64,000 nt of DNA from Stenotrophomonas lactitubi (GTDB lineage Bacteria; Pseudomonadota; Gammaproteobacteria; Xanthomonadales; Xanthomonadaceae), in contig NZ_PHQX01000003.1 of the NCBI RefSeq assembly GCF_002803515.1, forward strand, positions 163,175 to 227,174, in the 5' to 3' direction. A program made the translations under genes and the position numbers. The notes under the pieces are model-generated. The model searched no databases, was not told the origin of the DNA, and saw only the letters and a list, made by a program, of their open reading frames with translations. Positions 1 to 7,418 of the stretch are shown here, one piece after another (the first letter of the stretch is position 1; every line of letters begins with the position of its first letter).

Positions 1-109
1 GGTCCTGCGCACTGCGCACGATGACGGTCAGTTGGTGGCCGTTGGCCAGCGCGTGGCGGGCGATCTGGCGGCCGATATTGCCGGTGGCACCGACGAGGGC
101 GATCTTCAT
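1..109 (-). CDS. NAD(P)-binding epimerase-like protein, N-terminal part
   Basis: Only the first 36 codons lie in the window; the gene runs off the left edge. Translation from the ATG at 109 begins MKIALVGATGNIGRQIARHA, a Rossmann dinucleotide-binding start of the GxxGxxG type (GATGNIG) followed by the helix typical of short NAD(P)H-binding reductases and epimerases of the NmrA/SDR class. It is divergent from the LysR regulator at 215, sharing the 105-base gap, so the regulator may control it, the usual arrangement for LysR genes and their targets. Substrate and exact family cannot be judged from this fragment. Confidence 0.75.
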   Translation of the reverse strand, partial: MKIALVGATGNIGRQIARHALANGHQLTVIVRSAQD

Positions 110-180
110 GGCAGGATTCCGTGGGGTGGGGCTGGGGAATGAGGCCACTGTAGGCCGCTGCAGTCGCTCGAAAAACAGCG

Positions 181-186
181 TATAAC
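181..186 (+). promoter_or_regulatory. Probable -10 box (TATAAC) for the LysR gene
   Basis: TATAAC lies 28 bases before the start codon of the LysR regulator, inside the divergent gap with the NAD(P)-binding gene. No convincing -35 box stands at the right distance. This is a sequence match only. Confidence 0.4.
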
Positions 187-214
187 GCGCTTGTTTGTTG
201 CATGGATCGAGTAG

Positions 215-1144
215 ATGGACCGATTGACCGCCATGACCGTGTTCGTCGAAGTTGCCGAGCGCGGCAGCCTGACCGCCGCCGCCGAGGTGCTGGACATGTC
301 GCGGGCGATGGTCAGCCGCTACCTCGCCGAGGTGGAGGGCTGGCTGGGCGCGCGGCTGCTGCACCGGACCACGCGGCGGGTCAGCCTGACCGGGGCCGGT
401 GAAGCCGCGCTGGCGCGTTTCCGGCAGATGCTGGCAATCGGCGAGGAACTGCAGGGCGAGCTGGCCAGCGACGATCCCGAGCCACACGGAACGCTGCGCA
501 TTACCGCCAGCGTGTCGTTCGGGCAGAGCCATCTGGCGCGCGCGGTGGCCGCGTTCGTGCAGCGCCATCCGGCCGCACGCATCGAACTGCTGCTGGTCGA
601 CCGCATGGTCAACCTGGTGGAGGAGCGCGTCGACCTGGCGGTGCGCATCGCAAGGCAGATCGATCCCAGCCTGATCGCACGTCGCTTGGCGATCTGCCGC
701 TCGGTGCTGTGCGCGACGCCGGCCTACCTGCAGGCACGTGGCACGCCGACTGCACCCGAACATCTCGCCGCGCACAACTGCCTGACCCATCACTACGTCG
801 GCAAGAGCCTATGGCAGCTGCATCGCGAAGGGCGTTCGTTGTCGGTTGCGGTGGGCGGCAACATCAGTGCCAATGAAGCGTCGCTGCTGCTGGAGGCCGT
901 GCGCGCCAATGCCGGCATCGCCATGTTGCCGACCTACCAGGTCGCACCGTTGCTGCGCAGTGGCGAACTGATCGAACTGCTGCCCGCGTACAGCCTTGAC
1001 GAGCTCGGCATCCATGCGGTGTACGCGTCGCGTCGACAGCAGCCCGCTATCATGCGGCGATTCCTGGACTTCCTCGCCGAATGCTTCGCGAGCCCGGCCT
1101 TCCAGGATCTGGACTGGCGCCCTTCGGGCAAGGAGAACACATGA
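215..1144 (+). CDS. LysR-family transcriptional regulator
   Basis: 309 residues, the usual length for the family. The N-terminus (DRLTAMTVFVEVAERGSLTA, then AAEVLDMSRAMVSRYLAEVE) is a LysR winged helix-turn-helix at about residues 1-62, and residues from about 90 on form the periplasmic-binding-protein-like effector domain (GTLRITASVSFGQ). The RxTRRVSLTGAG stretch is typical of the AaeR/DsdC-like subgroup that regulates neighbouring reductases. The gene is divergent from the NAD(P)-binding protein at 1-109 and its TGA overlaps the ATG of the methyltransferase at 1141 (ATGA), so those two are translationally coupled. The effector is unknown. Confidence 0.9.
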   Translation: MDRLTAMTVFVEVAERGSLTAAAEVLDMSRAMVSRYLAEVEGWLGARLLHRTTRRVSLTGAGEAALARFRQMLAIGEELQGELASDDPEPHGTLRITASVSFGQSHLARAVAAFVQRHPAARIELLLVDRMVNLVEERVDLAVRIARQIDPSLIARRLAICRSVLCATPAYLQARGTPTAPEHLAAHNCLTHHYVGKSLWQLHREGRSLSVAVGGNISANEASLLLEAVRANAGIAMLPTYQVAPLLRSGELIELLPAYSLDELGIHAVYASRRQQPAIMRRFLDFLAECFASPAFQDLDWRPSGKENT

Positions 1145-1932
1145 ACCATGGACAGGCGTTGATCGACCACAACCGTGCTGCCTGGGACCGCCAGGCCAGC
1201 GAGGTGCGGGAGTGGTCGCGACCGGTGGATGCCGCAACGATTGCCGCCGCCCGCGAGGGGCGTTGGCAGGTGCACCTGACGCCGCGTGCGCTGCCGCTGG
1301 ATTGGCTGGGCGATGTGCGGGGCAGGCGCATCCTGTGCCTGGCCTCGGCCGGTGGCCAGCAGGCGCCCGTGCTTGCTGCGGCAGGCGCCGAGGTGACCGT
1401 GTTCGATCTTTCCGACGGGCAGCTGGCGCAGGACCGCGCTGTGGCCGACCGCGATGGTCTGTCACTGCGCACCGTGCAGGGTGACATGCGTGATCTGCAG
1501 GCCTTTGCCGACGACAGCTTCGACGTGGTGTTCCATCCCATCTCGAACCTGTACGTGCCCGACGTGCGCCCTGTGTGGACCGAGTGCCGCCGGGTGCTGG
1601 CGCGCGATGGCCTGCTGATGGCCAGCTTCTACAATCCGGTGGTGTTCGTCGCTGCGCGTGACGCGCAGTTGAGCGAGCAGGGCCTGATCCGCCCGCAGTA
1701 CGCGATTCCCTATTCCGACCTGGAAGACCTGGAGCCGGCCGCACGCGAGGCCAAGCTGGCCCGTGGCGAAGCGCTGACATTCGGCCACAGCCTGGGTGAT
1801 CTGATCGGCGGGCAGCTGGATGCAGGGTTCGTCATCGATCGCTTCATGGAAGACTGGCAACCGCAGCCGCGCTTCCTGATCGACCGCTACCTGCCGACCT
1901 TCCTGGCCACCCGCGCACGCCGGGTCGGCTGA
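1141..1932 (+). CDS. Class I SAM-dependent methyltransferase
   Basis: The start at 1141 (MNHGQALIDHNRAAWD) was chosen because it gives an ATGA overlap with the LysR stop; 263 residues. The SAM-binding region is visible: motif I ILCLASAGGQQAPVLAAAGA (about residue 65), the acidic end of strand 2 VTVFDLSDGQL, and motif IV FDVVFHPISNLYV. Motif I has CLASAGGQ rather than the commoner DLGCGTG form, as in the methyltransferase-11-like small-molecule enzymes. The substrate is not apparent. Coupling to the LysR gene suggests co-expression with that regulator. It ends 38 bases before the phosphatase gene. Confidence 0.85.
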   Translation: MNHGQALIDHNRAAWDRQASEVREWSRPVDAATIAAAREGRWQVHLTPRALPLDWLGDVRGRRILCLASAGGQQAPVLAAAGAEVTVFDLSDGQLAQDRAVADRDGLSLRTVQGDMRDLQAFADDSFDVVFHPISNLYVPDVRPVWTECRRVLARDGLLMASFYNPVVFVAARDAQLSEQGLIRPQYAIPYSDLEDLEPAAREAKLARGEALTFGHSLGDLIGGQLDAGFVIDRFMEDWQPQPRFLIDRYLPTFLATRARRVG

Positions 1933-1970
1933 AGGCGCGGGCGTACAATGGACGGCCCCACGTTGCACGA

Positions 1971-2651
1971 GTGAGCCGTCCCTTGTCGTATCCCTATCCG
2001 CTGGTCGTGTTCGACCTCGATGGCACGCTGGTCGACAGCGCCGCCGATATCGCCGAAGCACTGAACCGCACGTTGCAAGACATCGGCCTGGCACGCGTAC
2101 CCGAAGCCACCGTGCTGGGCTGGATCGGCGACGGCGTGCGCCGGCTGGTCGAACAGGCGGTGCAGGCTGCCGGGCGCGAGATCGATCTGGCAGCGGTGAT
2201 GCCGACCTTCATGGTCCACTACCGCGAATGCCTGCTGCGCAGCCCGCAGCTGTTCGATGGCGTGGTCGAAGCGCTGGCGCAACTGCGCGCGTTGAACGTA
2301 CCGCTGGCGATCTGCACCAACAAGCCGGCCGCGCTGGTGCCGCCGTTGCTGCAGCACCTGGGCATCGCCGAGGCCTTCGCGCTGGTGCTGGGCGGTGATT
2401 CGCTGCCGCAGCGCAAGCCCAGCGGTGAGCCGTTGCGGCATATCGCCGCGCACTTCGATCTGCCCGTCGATGCATGCCTGATGGTGGGCGATTCGCTTAC
2501 CGATTACCGCGCCGCCGAAGACGCCGGCATGCCGATCGCGCTGGTGCGTTACGGCTATCCGCGCGGACTGGACCTGGACAACGCGCACGCGGTTGCGGTG
2601 ATCGACGACCTGCGCGAACTGCCGGGGTTGGCTGCAGGCATTCCGGTGTAG
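1971..2651 (+). CDS. gph: Phosphoglycolate phosphatase-like HAD hydrolase
   Basis: 226 residues. HAD motif I FDLDGTLVDS lies near the N-terminus, motif II as CTNKP, the conserved lysine and motif III region as GGDSLPQRKPSGEPL, and motif IV as MVGDSLTDYRAAEDAG: the full catalytic set of the Gph subfamily that dephosphorylates 2-phosphoglycolate. The start is either GTG at 1971 or TTG at 1983 (giving MSYPYPLVVFDLDG); neither has a clear ribosome site. A TACAAT box at 1944-1949 gives a short leader. The stop TAG is the TAG of a GTAG-headed SMAG palindrome, and a rho-independent terminator follows at 2744. Related HAD phosphatases are hard to separate, so substrate specificity is inferred. Confidence 0.85.
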   Translation: MSRPLSYPYPLVVFDLDGTLVDSAADIAEALNRTLQDIGLARVPEATVLGWIGDGVRRLVEQAVQAAGREIDLAAVMPTFMVHYRECLLRSPQLFDGVVEALAQLRALNVPLAICTNKPAALVPPLLQHLGIAEAFALVLGGDSLPQRKPSGEPLRHIAAHFDLPVDACLMVGDSLTDYRAAEDAGMPIALVRYGYPRGLDLDNAHAVAVIDDLRELPGLAAGIPV

Positions 2652-2708
2652 AGCCGAGCCTGCGCTCGGCTGTTTCGATGCCTGAGCCGAGCATGGGCTC
2701 GGCTCTAC
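2648..2708. repeat. SMAG-type REP pair, inverted
   Basis: Two GTAG-headed palindromes face each other: GTAGAGCCGAGC... at 2648 and its inverse ending in GGCTCTAC at 2708, each able to form a stem on its own. The left GTAG supplies the stop codon of gph. This is the typical organisation of the S. maltophilia GTAG REP family. Confidence 0.85.
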
Positions 2709-2710
2709 AA

Positions 2711-2735
2711 GTAGATCGACGCCATGCGTCGATGG
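2711..2735 (+). repeat. SMAG-type REP, single copy of another sequence class
   Basis: GTAGATCGACGCCATGCGTC... starts with GTAG and forms an ATCGACG/CGTCGAT stem. It lies directly after the preceding pair and before the terminator. Confidence 0.75.
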
Positions 2736-2743
2736 CATCAGGG

Positions 2744-2772
2744 GGCGCCGGGCAATGCCCGGCGCCTCTTTT
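2744..2772 (+). terminator. Rho-independent terminator after gph
   Basis: A 10-base-pair stem, GGCGCCGGGC/GCCCGGCGCC with loop AAT (2744-2766), is followed by TCTTTT. It points rightward and would end the gph transcript. It also lies just past the stop codon of the convergent btuB gene, where it lacks a U-tract on the minus strand. Confidence 0.85.
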
Positions 2773-4613
2773 CACTTTGGCTGGTAACGCACGCTCAGCT
2801 GGTACTCGCGGCCGGGCTGGTTGAACCACGCCACGGTCTCGTACTCGCGGTCGAACACATTGGCCACCCGCGCCAGCACCGACCATGCCGGGGTCAGCGC
2901 GTATTCGGCGCGCAGATCCAGCGTGCCGTAGCCGCCGACCTTCACCGCGTTGGTGGCATCGTCGTAGCGCTTGCCCGCGCCCTGCACGGTCAGGCCAGTG
3001 CGGAAGTCGCCGAAGCGGCGGTCGATGTCCAGGCGCGCGGTCTGCTGCGCACGGCGTGCCAGCCAGTTGTCGAACTGCGCGCTGCCGCTGGTGCGGTTGC
3101 GCGGATCGGTGAAGCTCAGCTGCGCGTTGATGTCGAAGCCGGCCAGGGTGGCGCCGCCGGTCAGTTCCGCACCGCGGATGCGTGCCTTTTCCACCTGCTG
3201 CATGCGGAAGGTGGCCGCGTCGTAGGTGATCAGGTCATCGATGCGGGTCTCGTACACATCCAGGCCCCAGCGCCAGCCCTGGCCCTGCTGCGAGATGCCG
3301 AGGTTGGCACTCTTGGACTTCTCCGGGTCCAGCGTCGGCACGCCGCTCCACGGGTCGTACAGGTCGCTGAAGGTCGGCGCCTTGAACGCGGTGCCGTAGC
3401 TGGCGTTGACGCGCAGGCCATCGCCCAGCTCCATCGCCCAGCCGAGGCTGCCGGTGGCGTGGTTGCCGAACTGCTGGTTGTCGTCGTTACGCGCGCTGGC
3501 GTGCAGCTGGTGACGGCCGAAGCGCGCCTGGTACTGCAGGAACACGCCGGTATTGCGGCGGCTGTCGACCAGGTAGCCGGCGCTGCTGCCGTCCAGGTTG
3601 TCTTCGCTCCAGTCCACGCCGGCGCTGAGCAGCTGGCCTTCGGCCACACCGATGTCGGCCTGCAGCGAGGCGCTGTCGCGGTGTGTCTGTGCGCTGCCGC
3701 GTGCACCGAAATCGCCGAAGTTGTCGGACTCGTTGTCGCTGCGGCCGACATTGGCAGTCAGCGTCAGCTGCTCGGACGGGGTGTAGCGCACCTTGCCGGC
3801 CAGCACCTGCTGGCGGGTCTCGGAGTAGTTGTAGTAGCCGTCGTAGTGGTTCTTGCCGTCGGCGCGCAGGGCGCTGCCTTCCACGGTCCACTGGTCGCTC
3901 AGGTTGTAGCCACCGCGCAGGCTCTTGGACAGGTTGCGGTAGCCGTCGCGGTCGGGTTCATCGGCGAAGCAGCCGGCAAACAGCGTGGCCGAGCCACGGC
4001 AGGCATCGATGCCGTCCGAATGCTGGTAGGCGATGTCGGCGCCGAACCAGCCGCGTTCGGTGCCACCGCCGATGCCGCCACTGGCTTCACGCAGTCCGTT
4101 GCTGCCGCCGCCCAGCTGGAAGTGCGGAGCGAAGTCGCCCTGGTTGCGGCGGGTGAAGATCTGGATCACGCCACCGATGGCGTCGGCACCGTACAGGCTG
4201 GACTGCGGGCCGCGCACGATTTCCACGCGCTCGATCTGCGCCAGCGGCAGATCCTGGTACATCGCCAGGCCGAGGTCGGCGCTGTTGATGCGCACGCCAT
4301 CGACCAGCACCACGGTGTGCGAGGAGTTGGTGCCACGCAGGAACAGCGAGCTCTGCTTGCCCAGGCCACCGGCATTGGTCAGGTTGATGCCGGCGCGGCC
4401 CTGCAGCAGTTCCTGCAGCGAGGTGGCCTGGCTGGATTCGATCTGCGCACGGTCGATCACCTGCGCAGGCGCAATGCTGTCCTGCAGGGCGATCGGCGTG
4501 CGGGTGGCGGTGACCAGCACCTGATCGAGGTCGGCGGCGCGATCTTCGGCCAGGGCCAGCGCAGGAAGAGCGGCCAGCACGGCCAGGGACAGCATTCGGG
4601 ACTGCAGCTTCAT
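2772..4613 (-). CDS. btuB: TonB-dependent vitamin B12 receptor
   Basis: 613 residues, the size of BtuB. An N-terminal signal peptide (MKLQSRMLSLAVLAALPALA) is followed by a TonB box-like DLDQVLVTATRTP, the plug domain (LQELLQGRAGINLTNAGGLG, then FLRGTNSSHTVVLVDGVRIN) and a beta-barrel. The plug motifs and length fit BtuB. The strongest support is a cobalamin riboswitch in its leader (4743-4925), which places it under B12 repression. It is an outer membrane importer of cobalamin driven by TonB-ExbB-ExbD. The C-terminus reads VRYQPK, without the terminal aromatic typical of outer membrane barrels, but the reading frame is intact. A CobC-like phosphatase for B12 salvage lies on the other side of the riboswitch. 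Confidence 0.92.
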   Translation of the reverse strand: MKLQSRMLSLAVLAALPALALAEDRAADLDQVLVTATRTPIALQDSIAPAQVIDRAQIESSQATSLQELLQGRAGINLTNAGGLGKQSSLFLRGTNSSHTVVLVDGVRINSADLGLAMYQDLPLAQIERVEIVRGPQSSLYGADAIGGVIQIFTRRNQGDFAPHFQLGGGSNGLREASGGIGGGTERGWFGADIAYQHSDGIDACRGSATLFAGCFADEPDRDGYRNLSKSLRGGYNLSDQWTVEGSALRADGKNHYDGYYNYSETRQQVLAGKVRYTPSEQLTLTANVGRSDNESDNFGDFGARGSAQTHRDSASLQADIGVAEGQLLSAGVDWSEDNLDGSSAGYLVDSRRNTGVFLQYQARFGRHQLHASARNDDNQQFGNHATGSLGWAMELGDGLRVNASYGTAFKAPTFSDLYDPWSGVPTLDPEKSKSANLGISQQGQGWRWGLDVYETRIDDLITYDAATFRMQQVEKARIRGAELTGGATLAGFDINAQLSFTDPRNRTSGSAQFDNWLARRAQQTARLDIDRRFGDFRTGLTVQGAGKRYDDATNAVKVGGYGTLDLRAEYALTPAWSVLARVANVFDREYETVAWFNQPGREYQLSVRYQPK

Positions 4614-4742
4614 CGGGGGGACTCCAGGTGCCGCGCACGCCCGCGCAGCGAAGGGGAGGAGTCACAACAGGCAGGCACGCGCCGATGCCGCGGCCATCGC
4701 CACAGACATCCAGCGCCATGCCCACCGCATCGCGACCTGAGG

Positions 4743-4925
4743 CTTCCGGGCCGGTCTCCGGGCTCGCCGCCGGGTGGCCCGAGGCCACCGTCCAGGCGCC
4801 TTCCCATGCCTGCGGCACAGTGGCGGGTTGCCTGGAACTGACGTGCTTACCGTTGCGGGGGCAGCGCCGGCATGGCGTGTTGTCACGCGTCACCGGCTTC
4901 CCGTTTCAACCTGCCGGCAGGGCCG
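4743..4925 (-). ncRNA. Cobalamin (AdoCbl) riboswitch upstream of btuB
   Basis: Read on the minus strand, the conserved core elements occur in order: TTGAAACGGGAAGCCGGTG, then CTGCCCCCGCAACGGTAAGC, then CCGCCACTG, then GGGAAGGCGCCTGGAC, and finally the B12 box AGCCCGGAGACCGGCC (4749-4764). This is the standard cobalamin riboswitch order and spacing. About 130 bases separate it from the btuB start codon, room for the expression platform. It should lower btuB expression when adenosylcobalamin is plentiful. Confidence 0.93.
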
Positions 4926-5042
4926 CAGGTCACCTGGAAGTGCGCGCAGTCTACGGCATCGCGACCGGCCGGTAGCGTCGAACCTGCTCGGCTGATCAGG
5001 TGCGGATGTGCCTGCACGGTGCAGCAGACCTGCGCCAGCGCC

Positions 5043-5048
5043 TAGAAT
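5043..5048 (+). promoter_or_regulatory. Possible -10 box for the CobC-like gene
   Basis: TAGAAT lies 80 bases before the start codon of the phosphatase gene at 5129. No clear -35 box is present. Nothing else stands out between the riboswitch and this gene. Confidence 0.3.
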
Positions 5049-5128
5049 GCAGCTCGAATTATCGTGGTGCCGTTGCCGATGTCCGTCTGTTTTCCGCTGT
5101 TCCCGCGCCGCCCTGACTGGGCACGCGC

Positions 5129-5707
5129 ATGATCCTCGACCTGGTCCGCCATGCCGGCAACGGTCGTGATGAGTTCCTCGATGGCCGCAGCGATCCGCCG
5201 CAGCTGGCCCGCCTGCCGCAGGAGCTGGTCGATGCCTATGCCGGGCAGTCGTGGGAACGGGTGATCAGTTCGCCGCGCCTGCGCTCGCTGCATACGGCGA
5301 TGGCACTGGCCACACCGCGCGCGCTGGACGTGGAGGCGGACGAGGAGTGGGAAGAGCTGGATTTCGGCGACTGGGATGGCCAATCGCTGTTCGACCTGCC
5401 GGAAGACGCATTGGCCGCCTTCCACGCGGATCCGCACGCGTTTCCGCCGCCGCATGGCGAGAGCTGGGGCCATTTCGAACGGCGCATCGCACGCGCGCTG
5501 GATCGACTGCTGGACGACGACGACCCGGCGCCGACGGTAGTGGTCAGCCACGGTGGTCCGCTGCGCATGGTGCTGTCGCAGGTATGTGGCCTGCCGATGT
5601 CGTTGTGCTGGGCGTTGCGCATCGACCACGGCACGCGCCTGCGCGTGTGGGTCGAGCGCGGTGAAGCCGGGCTGGTGGGTGAGCTGCTGGAGCTGCAGCA
5701 GCCCTGA
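5129..5707 (+). CDS. cobC: Histidine phosphatase, CobC-like (alpha-ribazole phosphatase)
   Basis: 192 residues of the histidine phosphatase (phosphoglycerate mutase-like) fold. The catalytic motif reads LVRHAGNGR at the N-terminus (family RHG, here RHA), with the second arginine region SPRLRSLHTA, the acid region EELDFGDWDGQ typical of CobC/PhpB, and the C-terminal VVSHGGPLRMVL. The ELDFGxWxG signature points to alpha-ribazole-5'-phosphate phosphatase, the last step of nucleotide-loop assembly in B12 salvage. It lies beside the riboswitch-controlled btuB but on the opposite strand, with no cobU, cobS or cobT in view. The Gly-to-Ala change next to the catalytic histidine is unusual. The function is inferred from motif and context. 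Confidence 0.75.
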   Translation: MILDLVRHAGNGRDEFLDGRSDPPQLARLPQELVDAYAGQSWERVISSPRLRSLHTAMALATPRALDVEADEEWEELDFGDWDGQSLFDLPEDALAAFHADPHAFPPPHGESWGHFERRIARALDRLLDDDDPAPTVVVSHGGPLRMVLSQVCGLPMSLCWALRIDHGTRLRVWVERGEAGLVGELLELQQP

Positions 5708-5714
5708 GCGCGCT

Positions 5715-5737
5715 CGCCGGGCATGGCCCGGCGCTAC
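5715..5737 (-). repeat. SMAG-type REP, single copy
   Basis: Read on the minus strand it begins GTAGCGCCGGGCCATGCCCG, a perfect stem around an AT-containing centre. It lies between the convergent CobC-like and TfoX-domain genes, four bases from the latter's stop codon. Confidence 0.8.
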
Positions 5738-5740
5738 CGA

Positions 5741-6103
5741 TCAATCCTCGTCGGTGCTTTCGGCCGCGCCTTCTTCGCCGTCGTCCTCGGCGCCGAAGCG
5801 CTGCTCATGCACCGGGCCTGATGCCGGGCCTGCCGCCTTCAGCGGATGCACGGCGATACGTGCTTCGTAGTCCTGCACCAGCGCGGTGCGCTGCGGTTCG
5901 CTCAGTTCCTGCCAGTGGCAATCCAGCAGCGCACCTTCCAGCGAATACAGCAGGTTGAGGCTGGGCTTGAAGCCGGCACGCTTGACCTTGACGAAGGCGC
6001 CGACGGCACCGATGGCGACCAGATCCTCGCGGCTGCGCAGGCCTACCTGGCGCAGCCACGCCGCACTCTTCGGGCCGATGTTGCGCAGCTTGACCGCGCT
6101 CAC
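5741..6103 (-). CDS. TfoX C-terminal domain protein
   Basis: 120 residues. The N-terminal 85 residues (LRNIGPKSAAWLRQVGLRSR, then EDLVAIGAVGAFVKVKRAG) match the C-terminal domain of TfoX/Sxy, a helix-hairpin-helix-like module. The N-terminal TfoX domain that activates competence genes is absent, so a competence role cannot be assumed. The tail is acidic (AEDDGEEGAAESTDED). The GTG start at 6103 overlaps the TGA stop of the free-methionine sulfoxide reductase (GTGA), so the two are translationally coupled. This pairing suggests joint expression, but no mechanistic link is known to me. Confidence 0.82.
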   Translation of the reverse strand: MSAVKLRNIGPKSAAWLRQVGLRSREDLVAIGAVGAFVKVKRAGFKPSLNLLYSLEGALLDCHWQELSEPQRTALVQDYEARIAVHPLKAAGPASGPVHEQRFGAEDDGEEGAAESTDED

Positions 6104-6582
6104 TTCAACGCCCCGACGAACACGTGGGCGATGGCTTCCAGACCGGCCTGGTCTTCAGCATCGAAGCGGCTGACGATGGGGCTGTCGATATCGAACACGC
6201 CGATCAGCTCCTCACCCCGGACCAATGGCACCACCAGCTCCGAGCGCGATGCGGCATCGCAGGCGATATGGCCGGGGAAGGCCTCCACGTCTTCGATGCG
6301 CTGGGTCACGCGCTGGCTGGCGGCCGCACCGCACACGCCCTTGTCCAGCGGAATGCGTACGCAGGCCGGCAGGCCCTGGAACGGACCGACCACCAGTTCC
6401 TTGCCGTCATACAGGTAGAAACCCACCCAGTTCAGGTCGGGCAGGGCGTGGTAGACCAGAGCAGCGAGGTTGGCCGCATTGGCGATGCGGTCGGACTCGC
6501 CGTAGACCAGGCCACGGGCCTGTTCCAGCAGCTGGGCGTATTGTTCCGGCTTGCTGCCGGTGAGCGAGGCGTTGGCGAACAT
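6100..6582 (-). CDS. msrC: Free methionine-(R)-sulfoxide reductase (GAF-type)
   Basis: 160 residues forming a single GAF domain. Three cysteines at residues 74, 84 and 108 (PACVRI, GVCGAA, HIACDAASRSE) have the same spacing, 10 and 24, as the catalytic and resolving cysteines of the E. coli enzyme. It reduces free L-methionine-(R)-sulfoxide in the cytoplasm with thioredoxin. It is divergent from bioD and followed by the coupled TfoX-domain gene. Two protein methionine sulfoxide reductases lie 3-6 kb to the right, so three repair activities for oxidised methionine cluster here. Confidence 0.93.
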   Translation of the reverse strand: MFANASLTGSKPEQYAQLLEQARGLVYGESDRIANAANLAALVYHALPDLNWVGFYLYDGKELVVGPFQGLPACVRIPLDKGVCGAAASQRVTQRIEDVEAFPGHIACDAASRSELVVPLVRGEELIGVFDIDSPIVSRFDAEDQAGLEAIAHVFVGALK

Positions 6583-6613
6583 GGCCGCAGTCTAGCAAGC
6601 GTGCCGGGCCAGC

Positions 6614-6619
6614 GATAAT
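6614..6619 (+). promoter_or_regulatory. -10 box (GATAAT) for bioD
   Basis: GATAAT lies 31 bases before the bioD ATG, within the 67-base gap that separates bioD from the divergent msrC. A ribosome site (GGAG at 6640-6643) follows. Confidence 0.5.
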
Positions 6620-6649
6620 GCAGGCTCTGTTGCCCTGCTGGAGCCTGTG

Positions 6650-7336
6650 ATGTCCCTGCCTGCCACGTTGCCGACGGCCCTGTTCGTCACCGGCACCGAT
6701 ACCGAGATCGGCAAGACCGCCGCCAGTACCGCGCTGCTGCATGCGCTGCGCCGGCGCGGCCTGCGCGCGGTCGGCATGAAGCCAGTGGCCAGCGGCAGCC
6801 ACGATCTGGGGCAGGGCCTGCGCAACGACGACGCGCTGGCACTGCAGGCCGCCAGCCTGCCGGTGCCGGACTATGCCGATCTGAACCCCTACGCATTGCG
6901 CCAGCCGTTGGCGCCGGAGCTGGCGGCGGCAGAAGATGGCGTGCGCATCGAACTGTCCCCGATCGTGGCGGCCTTCGAACGCCTGCGCGCACAGGCCGAC
7001 GTGGTAGTGGTCGAAGGCGTGGGCGGCTGGCTGGCGCCGCTGTCGGCGCAGCTGGACCAGCTTGATCTGGTGCGAGCGCTGCGGCTGCCAGTGGTGCTGG
7101 TGGTCGGCCTGCGCCTGGGCTGCGTCAACCACGCGCGCCTGACCACACAATCGCTGCAGGCCAGCGGCGTGGACTGCCTGGGCTGGATCGGCAACCACAT
7201 CGATCCGTCGATGCAGCGCCAGGACGAGAATTTCGCGACCCTGCAGCAGCGCCTGCCGATGCCCTGCTGGGGACGGCTGCCGCATCTGCCGGAAGCCGGT
7301 GGCGAAGCATTGAGCACACACCTGCACGACGCGTGA
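6650..7336 (+). CDS. bioD: Dethiobiotin synthetase
   Basis: 228 residues. The P-loop variant FVTGTDTEIGKTAAS (about residues 12-26) is diagnostic of BioD, followed by KPVASG and the VVVEGVGGWLAPL motif. It forms the ureido ring of dethiobiotin from 7,8-diaminopelargonate, CO2 and ATP in the cytoplasm. The ATG at 6650 was chosen over the adjacent GTG at 6647 because GGAG at 6640-6643 is better spaced for it. The gene stands alone, apart from other biotin genes. A SMAG pair follows within three bases of the stop. Confidence 0.93.
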   Translation: MSLPATLPTALFVTGTDTEIGKTAASTALLHALRRRGLRAVGMKPVASGSHDLGQGLRNDDALALQAASLPVPDYADLNPYALRQPLAPELAAAEDGVRIELSPIVAAFERLRAQADVVVVEGVGGWLAPLSAQLDQLDLVRALRLPVVLVVGLRLGCVNHARLTTQSLQASGVDCLGWIGNHIDPSMQRQDENFATLQQRLPMPCWGRLPHLPEAGGEALSTHLHDA

Positions 7337-7338
7337 GG

Positions 7339-7411
7339 GTAGCGCCGGGCCATGCCCGGCGAGCGCTCAGCGCGGCAGGCAGAGAAGCCGCCGGGCATGG
7401 CCCGGCGCTAC
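7339..7411. repeat. SMAG-type REP pair, inverted
   Basis: GTAGCGCCGGGCCATGCCCG at 7339 and its inverse ending GGCGCTAC at 7411, separated by about 25 bases. The pair lies between the convergent bioD and MocR genes. Confidence 0.85.
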
Positions 7412-7418
7412 CGATCCA

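Noticed and set aside
2724..4841. A 705-codon frame opposite btuB
   Set aside because: Composition (AVAVAG-type repeats) and exact antisense overlap with the well-supported btuB and the riboswitch show it is a shadow.
5079..5132. A 17-codon frame (MSVCFPLFPRRPDWARA) whose stop overlaps the CobC-like start
   Set aside because: No ribosome site precedes it and the length is too short to judge; the overlap may be chance.
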